Under the pieces are notes generated by a model, which was not told where the DNA came from, searched no databases, and saw only the letters and a list, made by a program, of their open reading frames with translations. From an uncultured Bacteroides sp. (GTDB taxonomy: Bacteria; Bacteroidota; Bacteroidia; Bacteroidales; UBA932), in contig UQQM01000010.1 of the NCBI GenBank assembly GCA_900543205.1, positions 4,377 to 68,376 on the forward strand: DNA of 64,000 nt, given 5' to 3'. Every line of letters starts with the position of its first letter. Within the stretch, counting starts at the first letter, position 1. Positions 1 to 9,317 of this stretch are shown here, piece after piece. The position numbers and the translations under genes are program-made.

Positions 1-1
1 G

Positions 2-211
2 GTCGTGCTTGACGACGGCGTCAACAAGAGGACCGTGCTGCTGAACCGCCCCTTCTACGGGCTCCACATCCCTCCCGGAATCTGGGCCTCGGAGCAGGGC
101 TTCTCTTCCGGAGCGATATGTCTGGTGCTCGCCTCGGAGAAGTACGACGCTTCAGATTATATAAGGGATTATGAAGAGTTCTTAATATATAAACGTAGTA
201 ATAATGAATAA
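2..211 (+). CDS. dTDP-6-deoxyhexose 3,4-ketoisomerase, C-terminal part (FdtA/WxcM-like), cut by window edge
   Basis: The reading frame is open from base 2 and ends at 211, so only about the last 69 residues of a cupin-fold enzyme are present. The stretch LLNRPFYGLHIPPGIWASEQ and the following GAICLVLASEKYDASDYIRDY are typical of the FdtA/QdtA/WxcM-like family, which isomerises dTDP-4-keto-6-deoxyglucose to the 3-keto sugar before C3 transamination. The frame overlaps the next gene by 8 bp, which implies translational coupling. With the DegT-type aminotransferase at 2875 it points to a 3-amino-3,6-dideoxyhexose (Fuc3N or Qui3N type). Which epimer cannot be decided from this fragment. Confidence 0.85.
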   Translation, partial: VVLDDGVNKRTVLLNRPFYGLHIPPGIWASEQGFSSGAICLVLASEKYDASDYIRDYEEFLIYKRSNNE

Positions 212-749
212 ACTTCCTGAGAATTTTACCATTGAAAGATACGGATTGAATGTGCGTCTGGTTGAAGAAAAGGACGCTGGTTTTATATTGTCCTTACGTA
301 CCAATCCAAAACTCTCCCGCTATATCCATAATACAGATGATAGTCTAGATAAGCAGAGGCAATGGATCCGGGAGTACAAGAAACGCGAGCTCGAAGGTAA
401 AGACTATTACTTCATCTACTATTATGGAGGCAAGCCAATCGGTGTGAATAGAATATATGACATACATGATAGCTGGGCGACCGGAGGGAGTTGGGTATGT
501 ATCCCCGGCTGCGACCCTCAGCAATCAATAGCCACATCAATGATCCTTCGAGAAATCATGTTCGAAGTTTTAAATCTTGAGGAGGATAGATTTGACGTGA
601 GAAAAGGGAATAGAATGGTAGTAAGAGCACATAAAATGTTCGGAGCTCATATTACTGGGGAAAGTGACATGGATTATTACTTTTCTCTGAACAAAAACAG
701 CTATTTCAACAACAGGCAGCGCTTTATAGAAATGTTGTGCTTGGACTAG
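204..749 (+). CDS. GNAT-family N-acyltransferase, probably acts on the amino sugar
   Basis: A 181-residue protein with the layout of the GNAT acetyltransferase family (RimJ/RimL-like): an N-terminal strand and ligand loop (LVEEKDAGFILSLR), a central sheet ending in VCIPGC, and a helix starting SIATSMILREIMFEVL that would carry the pantetheine-binding turn. Context suggests that it acylates the 3-amino group made by the aminotransferase at 2875. The ACP, KAS III and reductase directly downstream suggest that the donor may be an acyl-ACP rather than acetyl-CoA; this is inference. It would replace the left-handed-helix FdtC acetyltransferase of classical Fuc3NAc loci. Confidence 0.75.
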   Translation: MNKLPENFTIERYGLNVRLVEEKDAGFILSLRTNPKLSRYIHNTDDSLDKQRQWIREYKKRELEGKDYYFIYYYGGKPIGVNRIYDIHDSWATGGSWVCIPGCDPQQSIATSMILREIMFEVLNLEEDRFDVRKGNRMVVRAHKMFGAHITGESDMDYYFSLNKNSYFNNRQRFIEMLCLD

Positions 750-793
750 ATTTCAACTATTAGATAATAAATTACATAACTGAAATAAATATC

Positions 794-1027
794 ATGGACA
801 TTAACGATTTCATTGAAAAATTCGCCGAGGCGATAGAGACAGAGGCTTCCAATCTGACCATGGAAACGAAATTCAGATCTCTTGACGATTGGAATTCTCT
901 GGCGGTATTGTCGGTTATAGTGATGCTGGACGAGGAGTACGGCATACAGATCGAGAACAAGGACTTCAAGAATCTGGAGACCATCGCCGACATCGTCGAC
1001 TACGTCGAGAAGCACCAGGAGAAATAG
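794..1027 (+). CDS. Dedicated acyl carrier protein
   Basis: A 77-residue acidic protein with the four-helix ACP pattern. The phosphopantetheine attachment serine is Ser35 in DDWNSLAVL, where the usual DSL is NSL; the following helix VIVMLDEEYGIQI and the C-terminal LETIADIVDYVEKH are typical of ACPs. It is not the fatty-acid acpP, because it lies inside a sugar locus 3 bp before a KAS III gene. Its likely job is to carry the acyl group that ends up on the amino sugar. A holo-ACP synthase from elsewhere in the genome must modify it. Confidence 0.88.
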   Translation: MDINDFIEKFAEAIETEASNLTMETKFRSLDDWNSLAVLSVIVMLDEEYGIQIENKDFKNLETIADIVDYVEKHQEK

Positions 1028-1030
1028 CTT

Positions 1031-2089
1031 ATGGCACTGATGCAGTTTGACGGTATGGGGGTTGCCGCTCTTGCCGGAGCGGTGCCCCGCACCGTGATAA
1101 ACAACTACGAGTACACCGATTTCTTCCCCAAGGACGAGGTCAGGGAGGTGGTCGACAAGATAGGGGTGTACGAGCGAAGGTTCGCGGACGAGAACACCTG
1201 CGCCTCCGACCTGTGCTTCGCCGCTGCGGAGAAGCTGTTCGCGGACAACGGAATTGACCGGAACGAGATCGACCTCCTCGTGTTCCTGTCCCAGACTCCG
1301 GATTACAGGATGCCGGCCACATCCATACAGCTGCAGCATCGGCTGGGGCTTCCGTCCTCCACGATAGCGTTCGACATCAGTTTGGGCTGCTCGGGATTCA
1401 TCTATGCCCTCAGCATAGTCTATTCGTTCATGAACTGCCATGGACTGCGAAAGGCTCTGCTGCTCGATGGCGAGACGCGTTCGAAAGTGTATTCCCCGAA
1501 GGACAGGCGCTCTGCGTTCCTCTTCGGAGACGGAGGCGTGGCCGCGCTGATAGAGCGGGATGAGAAGTTCGGCAGGAGCTACTTCTCAATGAATTCGGAC
1601 GGCAGCCGTGGAGACCTCATCATGATAAAGGGAGGCGGCTACAGGCATCCGAGCTCTGCGGCGACGCTGGAAGAGAAAGTCGTCGACGAATACGGCAACA
1701 TCCGTAACGATGAGCAGGGATACATGCACGGCGGAGACGTGTTCAACTTCGTCATCCGCGAAGTGCCGAAGGATGTGAAGCGCATCTTTGAGTATTCCGG
1801 GCTGAACGTGGAGGATTGCGACTACTACGTGTTCCATCAGGCGAACAACTTCATCAACTCGTATCTCGCGAAGAAACTCAGGCTTGACGGTTCTAAGATT
1901 CCTTCGACCATCTCGAAATACGGGAACACCTCATCGGTGAGCGTCCCCCTTACCATCGTCAGCGAACTCAAGGGGCGGTTCGACACGCCGAAGCGGCTCC
2001 TGCTCTGCGCCTTCGGCGTCGGACTGAGCTGGGCCACAGGAATCATCACGCTTGACGGGTGTAGAATCAGCGACATTGTGGAGGTGTAG
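1031..2089 (+). CDS. 3-oxoacyl-ACP synthase III (KAS III, FabH-like)
   Basis: A 352-residue thiolase-fold enzyme with the complete Cys-His-Asn triad: Cys120 in SLGCSGFIYAL, His269 in VFHQANNF and Asn299 in KYGNTSS. KAS III enzymes condense an acyl-CoA starter with malonyl-ACP. It starts 3 bp after the ACP gene and ends 3 bp before an SDR gene, so the three are one translational block. The simplest reading is acetyl-CoA plus malonyl-ACP giving acetoacetyl-ACP for a sugar substituent. A second round or another starter is possible; starter choice is not readable by eye. Confidence 0.9.
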   Translation: MALMQFDGMGVAALAGAVPRTVINNYEYTDFFPKDEVREVVDKIGVYERRFADENTCASDLCFAAAEKLFADNGIDRNEIDLLVFLSQTPDYRMPATSIQLQHRLGLPSSTIAFDISLGCSGFIYALSIVYSFMNCHGLRKALLLDGETRSKVYSPKDRRSAFLFGDGGVAALIERDEKFGRSYFSMNSDGSRGDLIMIKGGGYRHPSSAATLEEKVVDEYGNIRNDEQGYMHGGDVFNFVIREVPKDVKRIFEYSGLNVEDCDYYVFHQANNFINSYLAKKLRLDGSKIPSTISKYGNTSSVSVPLTIVSELKGRFDTPKRLLLCAFGVGLSWATGIITLDGCRISDIVEV

Positions 2090-2092
2090 AAT

Positions 2093-2854
2093 ATGTACAA
2101 TCCGTTTTCGCTGGAAGGCAAGACCATAGTGGTTACAGGGGCGTCCTCCGGGATTGGAAGGCAGTGCGCGATAGACTGCAGCCGCATGGGTGCGAAGGTC
2201 GCCCTGGTCGCCCGCAACAGGGAGAGGCTTGAGGAGACGTTGTCGGAAATGGGCTCCGGTCACGAGCACAGGATATATCAGTGCGACCTGTCCGTCACAG
2301 AAGGGATTAAAAGCCTGGTGGCGGATGTCGTCGGCGATTGCGGGAAGATTGACGGATTCGTGCATGCCGCCGGGGTTGAGAAAACAGCTCCGGCAAAGAG
2401 TCTTTCGCCGGCGGCCTACAGGAACATCTACGAAGTGAACACTCTGAGCGCTTTTGAATTTGTCAGACAGTTCAGCAGCAGGAAGAATTTCTCTGACGGC
2501 GGACATATCGTTCTGATTTCGTCCATAACATCCATCGTGGGGAGAATTGGGGTAAGCGCTTACGCCGCATCAAAGGGCGCACTGGTAAGCGCAGTACGCA
2601 GCATGGCATTAGAGCTGGCCCCTAAGCGGATCTGCATCAACTGTGTGTCTCCGGGTACGGTGTTGACTCCCATGATGCATGATTTTTTAAGCTCCCTTTC
2701 AGAAGAGCAATACGAAAAACGTACAGAAGGTTTCCCTCTCGGACTCGGAGATGTCTCTGACGTGTCTAACACCTGCATTTTCCTCCTTTCCGACGCCTCC
2801 CGGTGGGTTACGGGGCAGAACATCATAGTGGACGGAGGATATTCGGCTCAATAG
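2093..2854 (+). CDS. Short-chain dehydrogenase, probable 3-oxoacyl-ACP reductase
   Basis: A 253-residue classical SDR with the cofactor motif TGASSGIG (15-22), the NAAG-equivalent HAAG (91-94), the catalytic Ser about 143 and Tyr157/Lys161 in YAASK, and the C-terminal signature NCVSPGTVLTPM. FabG-like enzymes reduce 3-oxoacyl-ACP to 3-hydroxyacyl-ACP. Placed 3 bp after KAS III, it most likely makes a 3-hydroxyacyl (for example 3-hydroxybutyryl) group on the dedicated ACP. Action directly on a keto sugar is an alternative. Confidence 0.88.
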   Translation: MYNPFSLEGKTIVVTGASSGIGRQCAIDCSRMGAKVALVARNRERLEETLSEMGSGHEHRIYQCDLSVTEGIKSLVADVVGDCGKIDGFVHAAGVEKTAPAKSLSPAAYRNIYEVNTLSAFEFVRQFSSRKNFSDGGHIVLISSITSIVGRIGVSAYAASKGALVSAVRSMALELAPKRICINCVSPGTVLTPMMHDFLSSLSEEQYEKRTEGFPLGLGDVSDVSNTCIFLLSDASRWVTGQNIIVDGGYSAQ

Positions 2855-2874
2855 AATAATAAACTTCATTTGAT

Positions 2875-3969
2875 ATGATAAAGTTCCTTGATTTACAGAA
2901 GGTGACGGCCCTCCACGGGGCCGAGATCAACGAGGCCGTGAGCCGCGTGGTGAACGGAGGATGGTACCTCCAGGGCGAGGAGAACAAAAAATTCGAGGCG
3001 GACTACGCCGCATACATCGGAACGAAGTACGCGGTAGGCTGCGGCAACGGGCTGGACGCCCTGATATGGATATTCCGGGCGTACATCGAGATGGGCGTCA
3101 TGAAGCCCGGGGACGAGGTCATCGTCCCCGCGAACACCTACATCGCCTCGATACTCGCGATAACGGAGAACGGACTCAAGCCGGTGCTGGTGGAGCCGAG
3201 CATTGAGACATACCAGATAGACGACAGCCTGGTAGAGGCGGCGATAACCGACAAGACCAGGGCGATACTGATAGTGCACCTCTACGGCCAGTGCGCCTAC
3301 ACCGACAGGATAGGCGAACTCTGCAGGAAGTACAACCTGAAGCTGGTGGAGGACAACGCGCAGGCGCACGGATGCAGGTTCGGCGGCAGGCGGACCGGGT
3401 CGCTCGGGGACGCCGCCGGGCACAGCTTCTACCCCGGGAAGAACCTCGGGGCGCTCGGGGATGCGGGAGCAGTCACGACCGACGACAAAGAGCTTGCCGA
3501 CACGATAAGGTCGCTGGCGAACTACGGCTCGACCCGCAAGTACGTTTTCAAATACAAGGGGCGCAACAGCAGGCTGGACGAGATACAGGCGGCGGTGCTG
3601 GACGTGAAACTGAAGCATCTGGACGAGGACAACCTGCGGCGCAGGAAGGTCGCGCAGTACTACATCGAGAACATCAAGAACCCGGACATCGTCCTGCCGA
3701 AGGTGGCGGACTGGGACGCGCACGTGTTCCACATCTTCAGCATCAGGACAGGACACCGTGACGAACTGCAGAAATACCTTGCAGAGAACGGAATCCAGAC
3801 GGTCATCCACTATCCGATCCCGCCCCACCGGCAGGAGTGCTACAGGGAGTGGAACAACCTTTCCTTCCCCATCACGGAGAAGATCCACGATGAGGAGCTC
3901 AGCCTGCCGATGAGTCCGGCGATGACGGAGGAAGAGATAAATTATATCATTAACACACTTAATCAATAG
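2875..3969 (+). CDS. DegT/DnrJ/EryC1/StrS aminotransferase, FdtB-like sugar 3-transaminase
   Basis: A 364-residue PLP enzyme of the sugar aminotransferase family. The Schiff-base lysine is Lys189 in [16 protein letters not shown], preceded by the cofactor-contact VEDNAQAHG (158-166). Closest in character to FdtB/QdtB, which transfer an amino group from glutamate to dTDP-3-keto-6-deoxyhexose. With the ketoisomerase fragment at the window start it completes a Fuc3N/Qui3N-type nucleotide-sugar pathway. Its GC content matches the upstream cassette, whereas the next gene is sharply AT-rich. Confidence 0.9.
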   Translation: MIKFLDLQKVTALHGAEINEAVSRVVNGGWYLQGEENKKFEADYAAYIGTKYAVGCGNGLDALIWIFRAYIEMGVMKPGDEVIVPANTYIASILAITENGLKPVLVEPSIETYQIDDSLVEAAITDKTRAILIVHLYGQCAYTDRIGELCRKYNLKLVEDNAQAHGCRFGGRRTGSLGDAAGHSFYPGKNLGALGDAGAVTTDDKELADTIRSLANYGSTRKYVFKYKGRNSRLDEIQAAVLDVKLKHLDEDNLRRRKVAQYYIENIKNPDIVLPKVADWDAHVFHIFSIRTGHRDELQKYLAENGIQTVIHYPIPPHRQECYREWNNLSFPITEKIHDEELSLPMSPAMTEEEINYIINTLNQ

Positions 3970-3980
3970 CGTTAACTTGT

Positions 3981-4877
3981 ATGGCTGAACCGCTTGTTTC
4001 CGTCTGCGTAATAACATATAATGCTTCTAAGAGCATTACGGAGACCCTTACGAGTATTAAGAATCAAACGTATAGAAATATAGAATTAATCATAAGCGAT
4101 GATTGTTCTCCGGATGATACGGTAATACAATGTCAAAAATGGATAGAAGCACATAAATCCAGATTCGTGCGCACAGAAATTATAACAGTTACACAGAACA
4201 CAGGAATTGCAGCTAACGCTAATAGAGCTTGTTCTCATGCACACGGAGAGTGGATCAAATTCATAGGAGACGATATATTATGTGAATGTGCAGTGGATCA
4301 ATACCTATCCTTTATATCAGAAAATCCTCAAGCTCAAATTGTTTTTGCCAAGGCAAAATTATTCTATCCAAACAATCCCCACAAAGCTAAAGATGAAATA
4401 TGGCCGAATAATAAGCAATTAACTTTTTATACCCTATCGGCTCGTGAACAATTCGAATCTTTATTGAGCGAAAATTGCGTTGTCGCCCCAACATCCTTCT
4501 TTCACAAGGACATATTAAGTAAATACACATTCGATGAAAGATTTAAATTTATTGAAGATTATCCCATGTGGCTAAAACTCACCCACAACAATATTAAATT
4601 ATTTCTACTTAACGAAGTGACTGTATATTATAGAATAACCACTTCCTCTTTATCCATAAATAGTAAAGCATTTGAACCTGAACAGTTTTTAGATTCTAAA
4701 ATGCTACATTTTTTTATGGAAAAGAAGAATTATATCCAGCAATACGCACCTGCAATTTTAAAGAAAGAATGGAAAAAGCTTTTAATACTAGAAATTGCAG
4801 TACTAGTATTCAACAATAGACGCAACATATTCAGCCGTATAGGGTTGAAAATTATTAAGATTATCTTAAACTTGTGA
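3981..4877 (+). CDS. Family 2 glycosyltransferase
   Basis: A 298-residue GT-A glycosyltransferase. The N-terminus SVCVITYNASKSI and the nucleotide-sugar binding ELIISDDCSPDD (about 34-45) are characteristic, with the metal-binding acidic site in KFIGDDILCE replacing a canonical DxD. Acceptor-side residues follow in DERFKFIEDYPMWLKL. It should add one sugar to the lipid-linked repeat unit at the inner face of the cytoplasmic membrane. This gene begins an AT-rich stretch that contrasts with the GC-rich flanks and suggests acquired serotype-specific DNA. Confidence 0.88.
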   Translation: MAEPLVSVCVITYNASKSITETLTSIKNQTYRNIELIISDDCSPDDTVIQCQKWIEAHKSRFVRTEIITVTQNTGIAANANRACSHAHGEWIKFIGDDILCECAVDQYLSFISENPQAQIVFAKAKLFYPNNPHKAKDEIWPNNKQLTFYTLSAREQFESLLSENCVVAPTSFFHKDILSKYTFDERFKFIEDYPMWLKLTHNNIKLFLLNEVTVYYRITTSSLSINSKAFEPEQFLDSKMLHFFMEKKNYIQQYAPAILKKEWKKLLILEIAVLVFNNRRNIFSRIGLKIIKIILNL

Positions 4878-5148
4878 AAGATATATACCGTACTCTAACA
4901 TTCGTGTAGCGATGCTCTTCATATCCAAGCCAAGGGCACCCTATTGATTAAAAAAGACGGTTTATATTATACCCTAAGGAAAAATTACTACTTAAGCTAA
5001 ACTTCTATCAATTCTGTCACAGTCCTTACAGATCATAATAACCAAATGATACTTGTACTAGTAAAAAGACTCATGCCACATTATACATATTGTAAGACAA
5101 TTTATAATAGATAATCTTCAGAAAGATAAATAAAGTTTAATTAATGAA

Positions 5149-6575
5149 ATGATTCTAATCTTTGGAGTTCTTGCTCTTATCTTATATTTATGTGCACCGA
5201 ATGAATATGATCAACATTACTGCATATTATTAGCGATATTATATGCAGTGGAAAGCATCTACATTCTAAAACAAGAGATTAAAAATAAAAATTACATTAC
5301 ATTTAATTCTATTTTTCTACTATCCTTTTTCTTTGTTTCCTATGCTTTCGCCGCATTCATAGCAGGGACTGCAGGAGAAGAGATTCTTGCTTATCTAATA
5401 AAAAGAGTCGATTTACGCTATCTTACAAAAGCTGTCGCACTCTCTCATTTGGCTATTAATTGTTATTTTTTAGGATTTACCTATTCTCGGAAGGTAGAAC
5501 AAATAGAAACGCTTGAACCTGGACGATTTCAGATACGGGTAAAAAAAATTCTATCATTATAAAAGAACATTTAGCTAAAACCATATATATACTCATTTAC
5601 GTAGCCACATTTTTTAACTATCTCTCACATTTGAGAATAAATAATTCTGTAGCTGTAACCGAAAATGCCTTCCTCTACGATTTATACAGATGTATTCTTA
5701 TAGTTACCCTTACATCTTCAACTCTTAAAAATGTTAAAGTACGAGCTAGTTTCATTGAATATTGTAGAAAAAATATTTTGTACATTTCAACTTCATTCAT
5801 TTATATATTATTGTGCCTAGTAATAGGAGATCGGGGACCAGTAATATTCTGCGTTTTAATCATAACTATAACTTATTTAGTAGCAGTAAAGCGCATAAAC
5901 GGAAGCATTATCCTCTTATCTGGTGCAGCTGCAGCTATGTTAATGTTCGCTATAAGAATAACGAGAGGGTCATCTGAATCTATTCAATCTGGACTTGAAA
6001 CATTTACACAATCTGCCTCTGCTACGATAGCTGAAAGAGATTCGGCATGGGATACAATGGCGGATTTAACAGGGATTTTTGCGGAAATGACAGTAGGATA
6101 TGAAAGAGTCCAAGAAAAAGGAACAGTATATCCTTTGAAAATAATTATAGTCCCGTTTTATCCGTTCCCTATTATTCCTTCTATTTTTAGCAACCTTATT
6201 TATAATAAACCACCAACTGAGATATCTTCTGCAGCCATTATAAGCGAATACGCAACAATCCCGTGGTCAAACGGAACTCAGTGTGTAGTCGACATATATA
6301 TTTCATGGGGATTATTTGGAGTAATTATTCTATTCTTTCTCTTCGGACGTTTCATTAAATGGATTTACAATAAATCAAATAAAAATATTTACTGCATGTT
6401 AGTCTATATAATGTTAACAAGTATGAGCTTATATATGCCAAGAGACAGCATACTCGCCTTTATCCGGCCTATGGCGTATATCATTTTTTTTTCTGCTTTA
6501 ATTATCAAACCTGCGCAACAGAGACATTTAACAGAATTCACGATTACAAATCACAAAAATAGAATTCCGCGCTAA
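5149..6575 (+). CDS. O-antigen/oligosaccharide repeat-unit polymerase (Wzy-type), frameshifted at an A8 run
   Basis: Two overlapping open frames encode one multi-pass membrane protein. The first (5149-5562) encodes hydrophobic segments and ends in a stop shortly after A8 at 5541-5548. The second frame is open from 5517 to 6575 and continues with more membrane helices and the Wzy-like tail (RINNSVAV, then MPRDSILAFIRPMAYIIFFSALII). Joining them with a -1 shift gives about 475 residues, normal for Wzy. The zero frame reads A_AAA_AAA, a possible slippery heptamer. Alternatives are slipped-strand phase variation, a true null mutation, or a sequencing error. Wzy joins repeat units at the periplasmic face. 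Confidence 0.72.
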
Positions 6576-6591
6576 TCATGTTTATAAGAAA

Positions 6592-7680
6592 ATGAAATCC
6601 ATCCTATTCGTTGAAGGTAAGCTGTCTTCAGGCGATTATACATATGCAGGTAAGGAAAAAATGATTCAATGGCTGGGGAATAGCCTGGCAGACGATTCTT
6701 TTGATGTAACATTCTGCACGATATATGACAAGAACAGGCCATTAAAAATAAATGAGAAAATAAAAAGTATAGCATTGGGGCTACCATATTACAAATCATT
6801 TATCCGTAGAAATATAACGTTCTTTTTAAAGGCTCCGCGGATGTTGAGGGACGTCCTGCAGAGACAACATTATGACTATGTTGTCTCTTTCGGAGACACT
6901 TCATTTTTCATTATAGCTTTTCTAAAACATAAATTCGACTATAGGTTAGTTATCTCAGAAAGAACCGACCCATATTACAATCGCGGTATTTTAGACAAAC
7001 TGAAAAGGAAATGCTTCCACTTCGCTGATACAATAGTATTCCAAACATCTGGAGCAAAGAGTTATTTCCCAGAATCAATTCAAAATAAAGGAATCATTAT
7101 CCCGAATCCAATAAAAATTCCATCTGTTCAATGGGAAATAGACAATGCGGATTTATCCATTGCTAATGTTGGACGAATTGATTTCTGGCAGAAGAGGCAA
7201 GATTTACTTATCAATAGTTTTGCCATAATTTCCATGAGGCATCCTAATGTCATACTGAATGTATACGGTTCAGGGGAGGATATGGATAATCTAGTTGCTA
7301 TAGTACATAAGCTAGGACTTGAGAAAAAAATAATTCTCCATGGTGCGATTCATAATGTAAATACGGCATTATTAAAAAATAGAATATTTGTTCTCTCTTC
7401 AGACTTTGAAGGTATCCCTAACGCCCTTTTGGAGGCAATGGCAATAGGAATGCCCGTAGTTTCAACAAACTGTAGTCCGGGTGGGGCCGCATTGCTAATT
7501 GAAGATCACAGTAATGGACTGCTCGTCCCAAAAGGAGATGCCAACGCTTTAGCAGCAGCAATCTGCGAGTTAATCGAAAATCCTGATAAATGTAAAACTT
7601 ACGGCAATATGGCTCGTAAAAGTATGTCCAGATTCTCTGAAGATATCGTCTATAATATGTGGAAGCAAATTTTCTCTTAA
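6592..7680 (+). CDS. Family 4 glycosyltransferase
   Basis: A 362-residue GT-B enzyme. The C-terminal donor domain shows NVGRIDFWQKRQDLLINSF, the KIILHGAIHNV strand and the signature SSDFEGIPNALLEAMAIGMPVVSTNCSPGG with the donor-binding acidic residue in the E-x7-E-like region. The N-terminal acceptor domain is more divergent, as usual. It probably adds an internal sugar of the repeat unit. It starts 16 bp after the polymerase and is AT-rich like its neighbours. Confidence 0.9.
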   Translation: MKSILFVEGKLSSGDYTYAGKEKMIQWLGNSLADDSFDVTFCTIYDKNRPLKINEKIKSIALGLPYYKSFIRRNITFFLKAPRMLRDVLQRQHYDYVVSFGDTSFFIIAFLKHKFDYRLVISERTDPYYNRGILDKLKRKCFHFADTIVFQTSGAKSYFPESIQNKGIIIPNPIKIPSVQWEIDNADLSIANVGRIDFWQKRQDLLINSFAIISMRHPNVILNVYGSGEDMDNLVAIVHKLGLEKKIILHGAIHNVNTALLKNRIFVLSSDFEGIPNALLEAMAIGMPVVSTNCSPGGAALLIEDHSNGLLVPKGDANALAAAICELIENPDKCKTYGNMARKSMSRFSEDIVYNMWKQIFS

Positions 7681-7683
7681 AAT

Positions 7684-8685
7684 ATGACCAGTCTCAATAC
7701 GCCGTTAGTATCTATAATCGTTCCGGTATATAATGTTGAAGCCTATATTGAGAGGTGTTTGGATAGCATTACAAATCAATCATATAATAATATCGAGCTA
7801 ATTATAATCGATGATGGTTCAACTGACCGATCTTCTGAAATCATAAAGAAATACACTGATTCTGCTATTATCATAACACAAAAGAATAAAGGGCAGGCAA
7901 GTGCACGGAACTCGGGGCTCAGGAAGGCCCATGGAAAATATATATGCTTCGTAGACTCAGATGATTACTTGTTCGTAGATGCTATTTCTACGTTAGTCTA
8001 TAATATTGAACGTTATAACACAGATATGGTATGTGCCCTTGCAGCCACTCAAGACGTAAAAGGGAAGATATTTCCGGTAATTAAAGAATTCAATATTCAA
8101 GTTCTCCGTGATAAGAATGATATTATAATAAGTAGTTTACTGGTAAAGAACATTAAATGTTCCGTATGGGCAAAATTGTTTAGGGCAAAAGTAATTCTTG
8201 AAAACAATTGTTATTTCCCTGAAGGGCAAATTAATGAAGACAACATCTTTACTTGTGAACTTGCAAGCTATCAAAGTGCGGTTTCATTTGTCAATATTCC
8301 TATATATTATATTGAACAACGCGCGGCTAGTACCAGCCGAAACTATAAAGATATAAATGTCACCATTTGCTATGTTAATTATCAGGAACTGATAAGATTT
8401 TATACTTGCCGTGATTTGGGGAACTACCTTCCATATATAAATTGCAACTATATTCTTAATACATTATTCACTCTAATAAGCATTGCATATCATTCTAAAG
8501 ATTACCTTTCTTTTTATCATTTTTATACATTACTCGATTCTTCATATTTCAAAAAAGATATTTCCTCCTGTTTGAAAATTAAAGGCAACTCATATTACAT
8601 CATCTACTCCATATCCAAGCACCCGAGATTTTTCTATTCCGCAATAAAATGTGCCAGACTATGCGGATATAAAAGATACAATTAA
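7684..8685 (+). CDS. Family 2 glycosyltransferase
   Basis: A 333-residue GT-A enzyme beginning SIIVPVYNVEAYIERCLDSI with the nucleotide site IIIDDGSTDRSS and a clear DxD-type site in ICFVDSDDYLF. NEDNIFTCELA corresponds to the acceptor/base region of WaaE/EpsJ-like transferases. The tail (residues about 220-333) is rich in Tyr and Phe and may associate with the membrane. It starts 3 bp after the preceding glycosyltransferase gene. Confidence 0.9.
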   Translation: MTSLNTPLVSIIVPVYNVEAYIERCLDSITNQSYNNIELIIIDDGSTDRSSEIIKKYTDSAIIITQKNKGQASARNSGLRKAHGKYICFVDSDDYLFVDAISTLVYNIERYNTDMVCALAATQDVKGKIFPVIKEFNIQVLRDKNDIIISSLLVKNIKCSVWAKLFRAKVILENNCYFPEGQINEDNIFTCELASYQSAVSFVNIPIYYIEQRAASTSRNYKDINVTICYVNYQELIRFYTCRDLGNYLPYINCNYILNTLFTLISIAYHSKDYLSFYHFYTLLDSSYFKKDISSCLKIKGNSYYIIYSISKHPRFFYSAIKCARLCGYKRYN

Positions 8686-8696
8686 ATATTAAGAAA

Positions 8697-9287
8697 ATGC
8701 ACAATGTCTACAGAACATGCGATAAATTCAAACTTGCATCATATCTAATCCGTACCAAATTAATTTGCAGAACCGTTCGTTTATTTCGATTCCCCATTGA
8801 TATCCGAGGTAAAAAATGGATTGACTTTGGAAAGCAATTAACTACTGGCTACTGGTGCAGATTAGAAGCTTTTCAATTCGGATCAAGTAACGGGCAAATT
8901 ATTTTCGGCAACAATGTCCAAATAAACGATTTCGTACACATCTCTTCAATATCCTCCGTAAAAATCGGAGACAATGTTCTCATAGCTAGTCATGTATATA
9001 TATCTGACAATAGTCATGGATTCTATAAGGGAGACGAAAAAGACAGTTCTCCTGAAATAGCGCCCGCATTAAGAGAATATAATGTTGCCCCCGTATCAAT
9101 AGGGAACAATGTATGGATTGGTGAAGGCGTGATAGTCTTGCCAGGCGTTACAATTGGCAATGGTTCAATTATAGGAGCTCACTCTGTCGTAAATAGAAAT
9201 ATCCCTGAAAACTGCATTGCTGTCGGAAGCCCGGCACGCGTGATAAAACGCTTCAACAAACAGACCGGGTGCTGGGAAAAAGAATAA
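8697..9287 (+). CDS. Left-handed beta-helix acyltransferase (WcaF/NodL/LacA type)
   Basis: A 196-residue protein made largely of hexapeptide repeats (IIFGNNVQI, VKIGDNVLI, VSIGNNVWIGEGVIVLPGVTIGNGSIIGAHSVV), ending with the family signature AVGSPARVIKRF. His107 in ISDNSHGFY is the likely catalytic base. Such enzymes form trimers and transfer acetyl from acetyl-CoA to a sugar hydroxyl. It probably O-acetylates the repeat unit; a nucleotide-sugar N-acetyltransferase role is less likely given its family. Confidence 0.88.
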   Translation: MHNVYRTCDKFKLASYLIRTKLICRTVRLFRFPIDIRGKKWIDFGKQLTTGYWCRLEAFQFGSSNGQIIFGNNVQINDFVHISSISSVKIGDNVLIASHVYISDNSHGFYKGDEKDSSPEIAPALREYNVAPVSIGNNVWIGEGVIVLPGVTIGNGSIIGAHSVVNRNIPENCIAVGSPARVIKRFNKQTGCWEKE

Positions 9288-9317
9288 ATACATACACTTT
9301 AGACATAACTTTTTGAA

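Noticed and set aside
4878..5148. AT-rich gap with a short open stretch (reading ALHIQAKGTLLIKKDGLYYTL near 4915-4980) that might be a gene remnant.
   Set aside because: Too short and unlike any family I can name; no start or flanking homology supports a gene.
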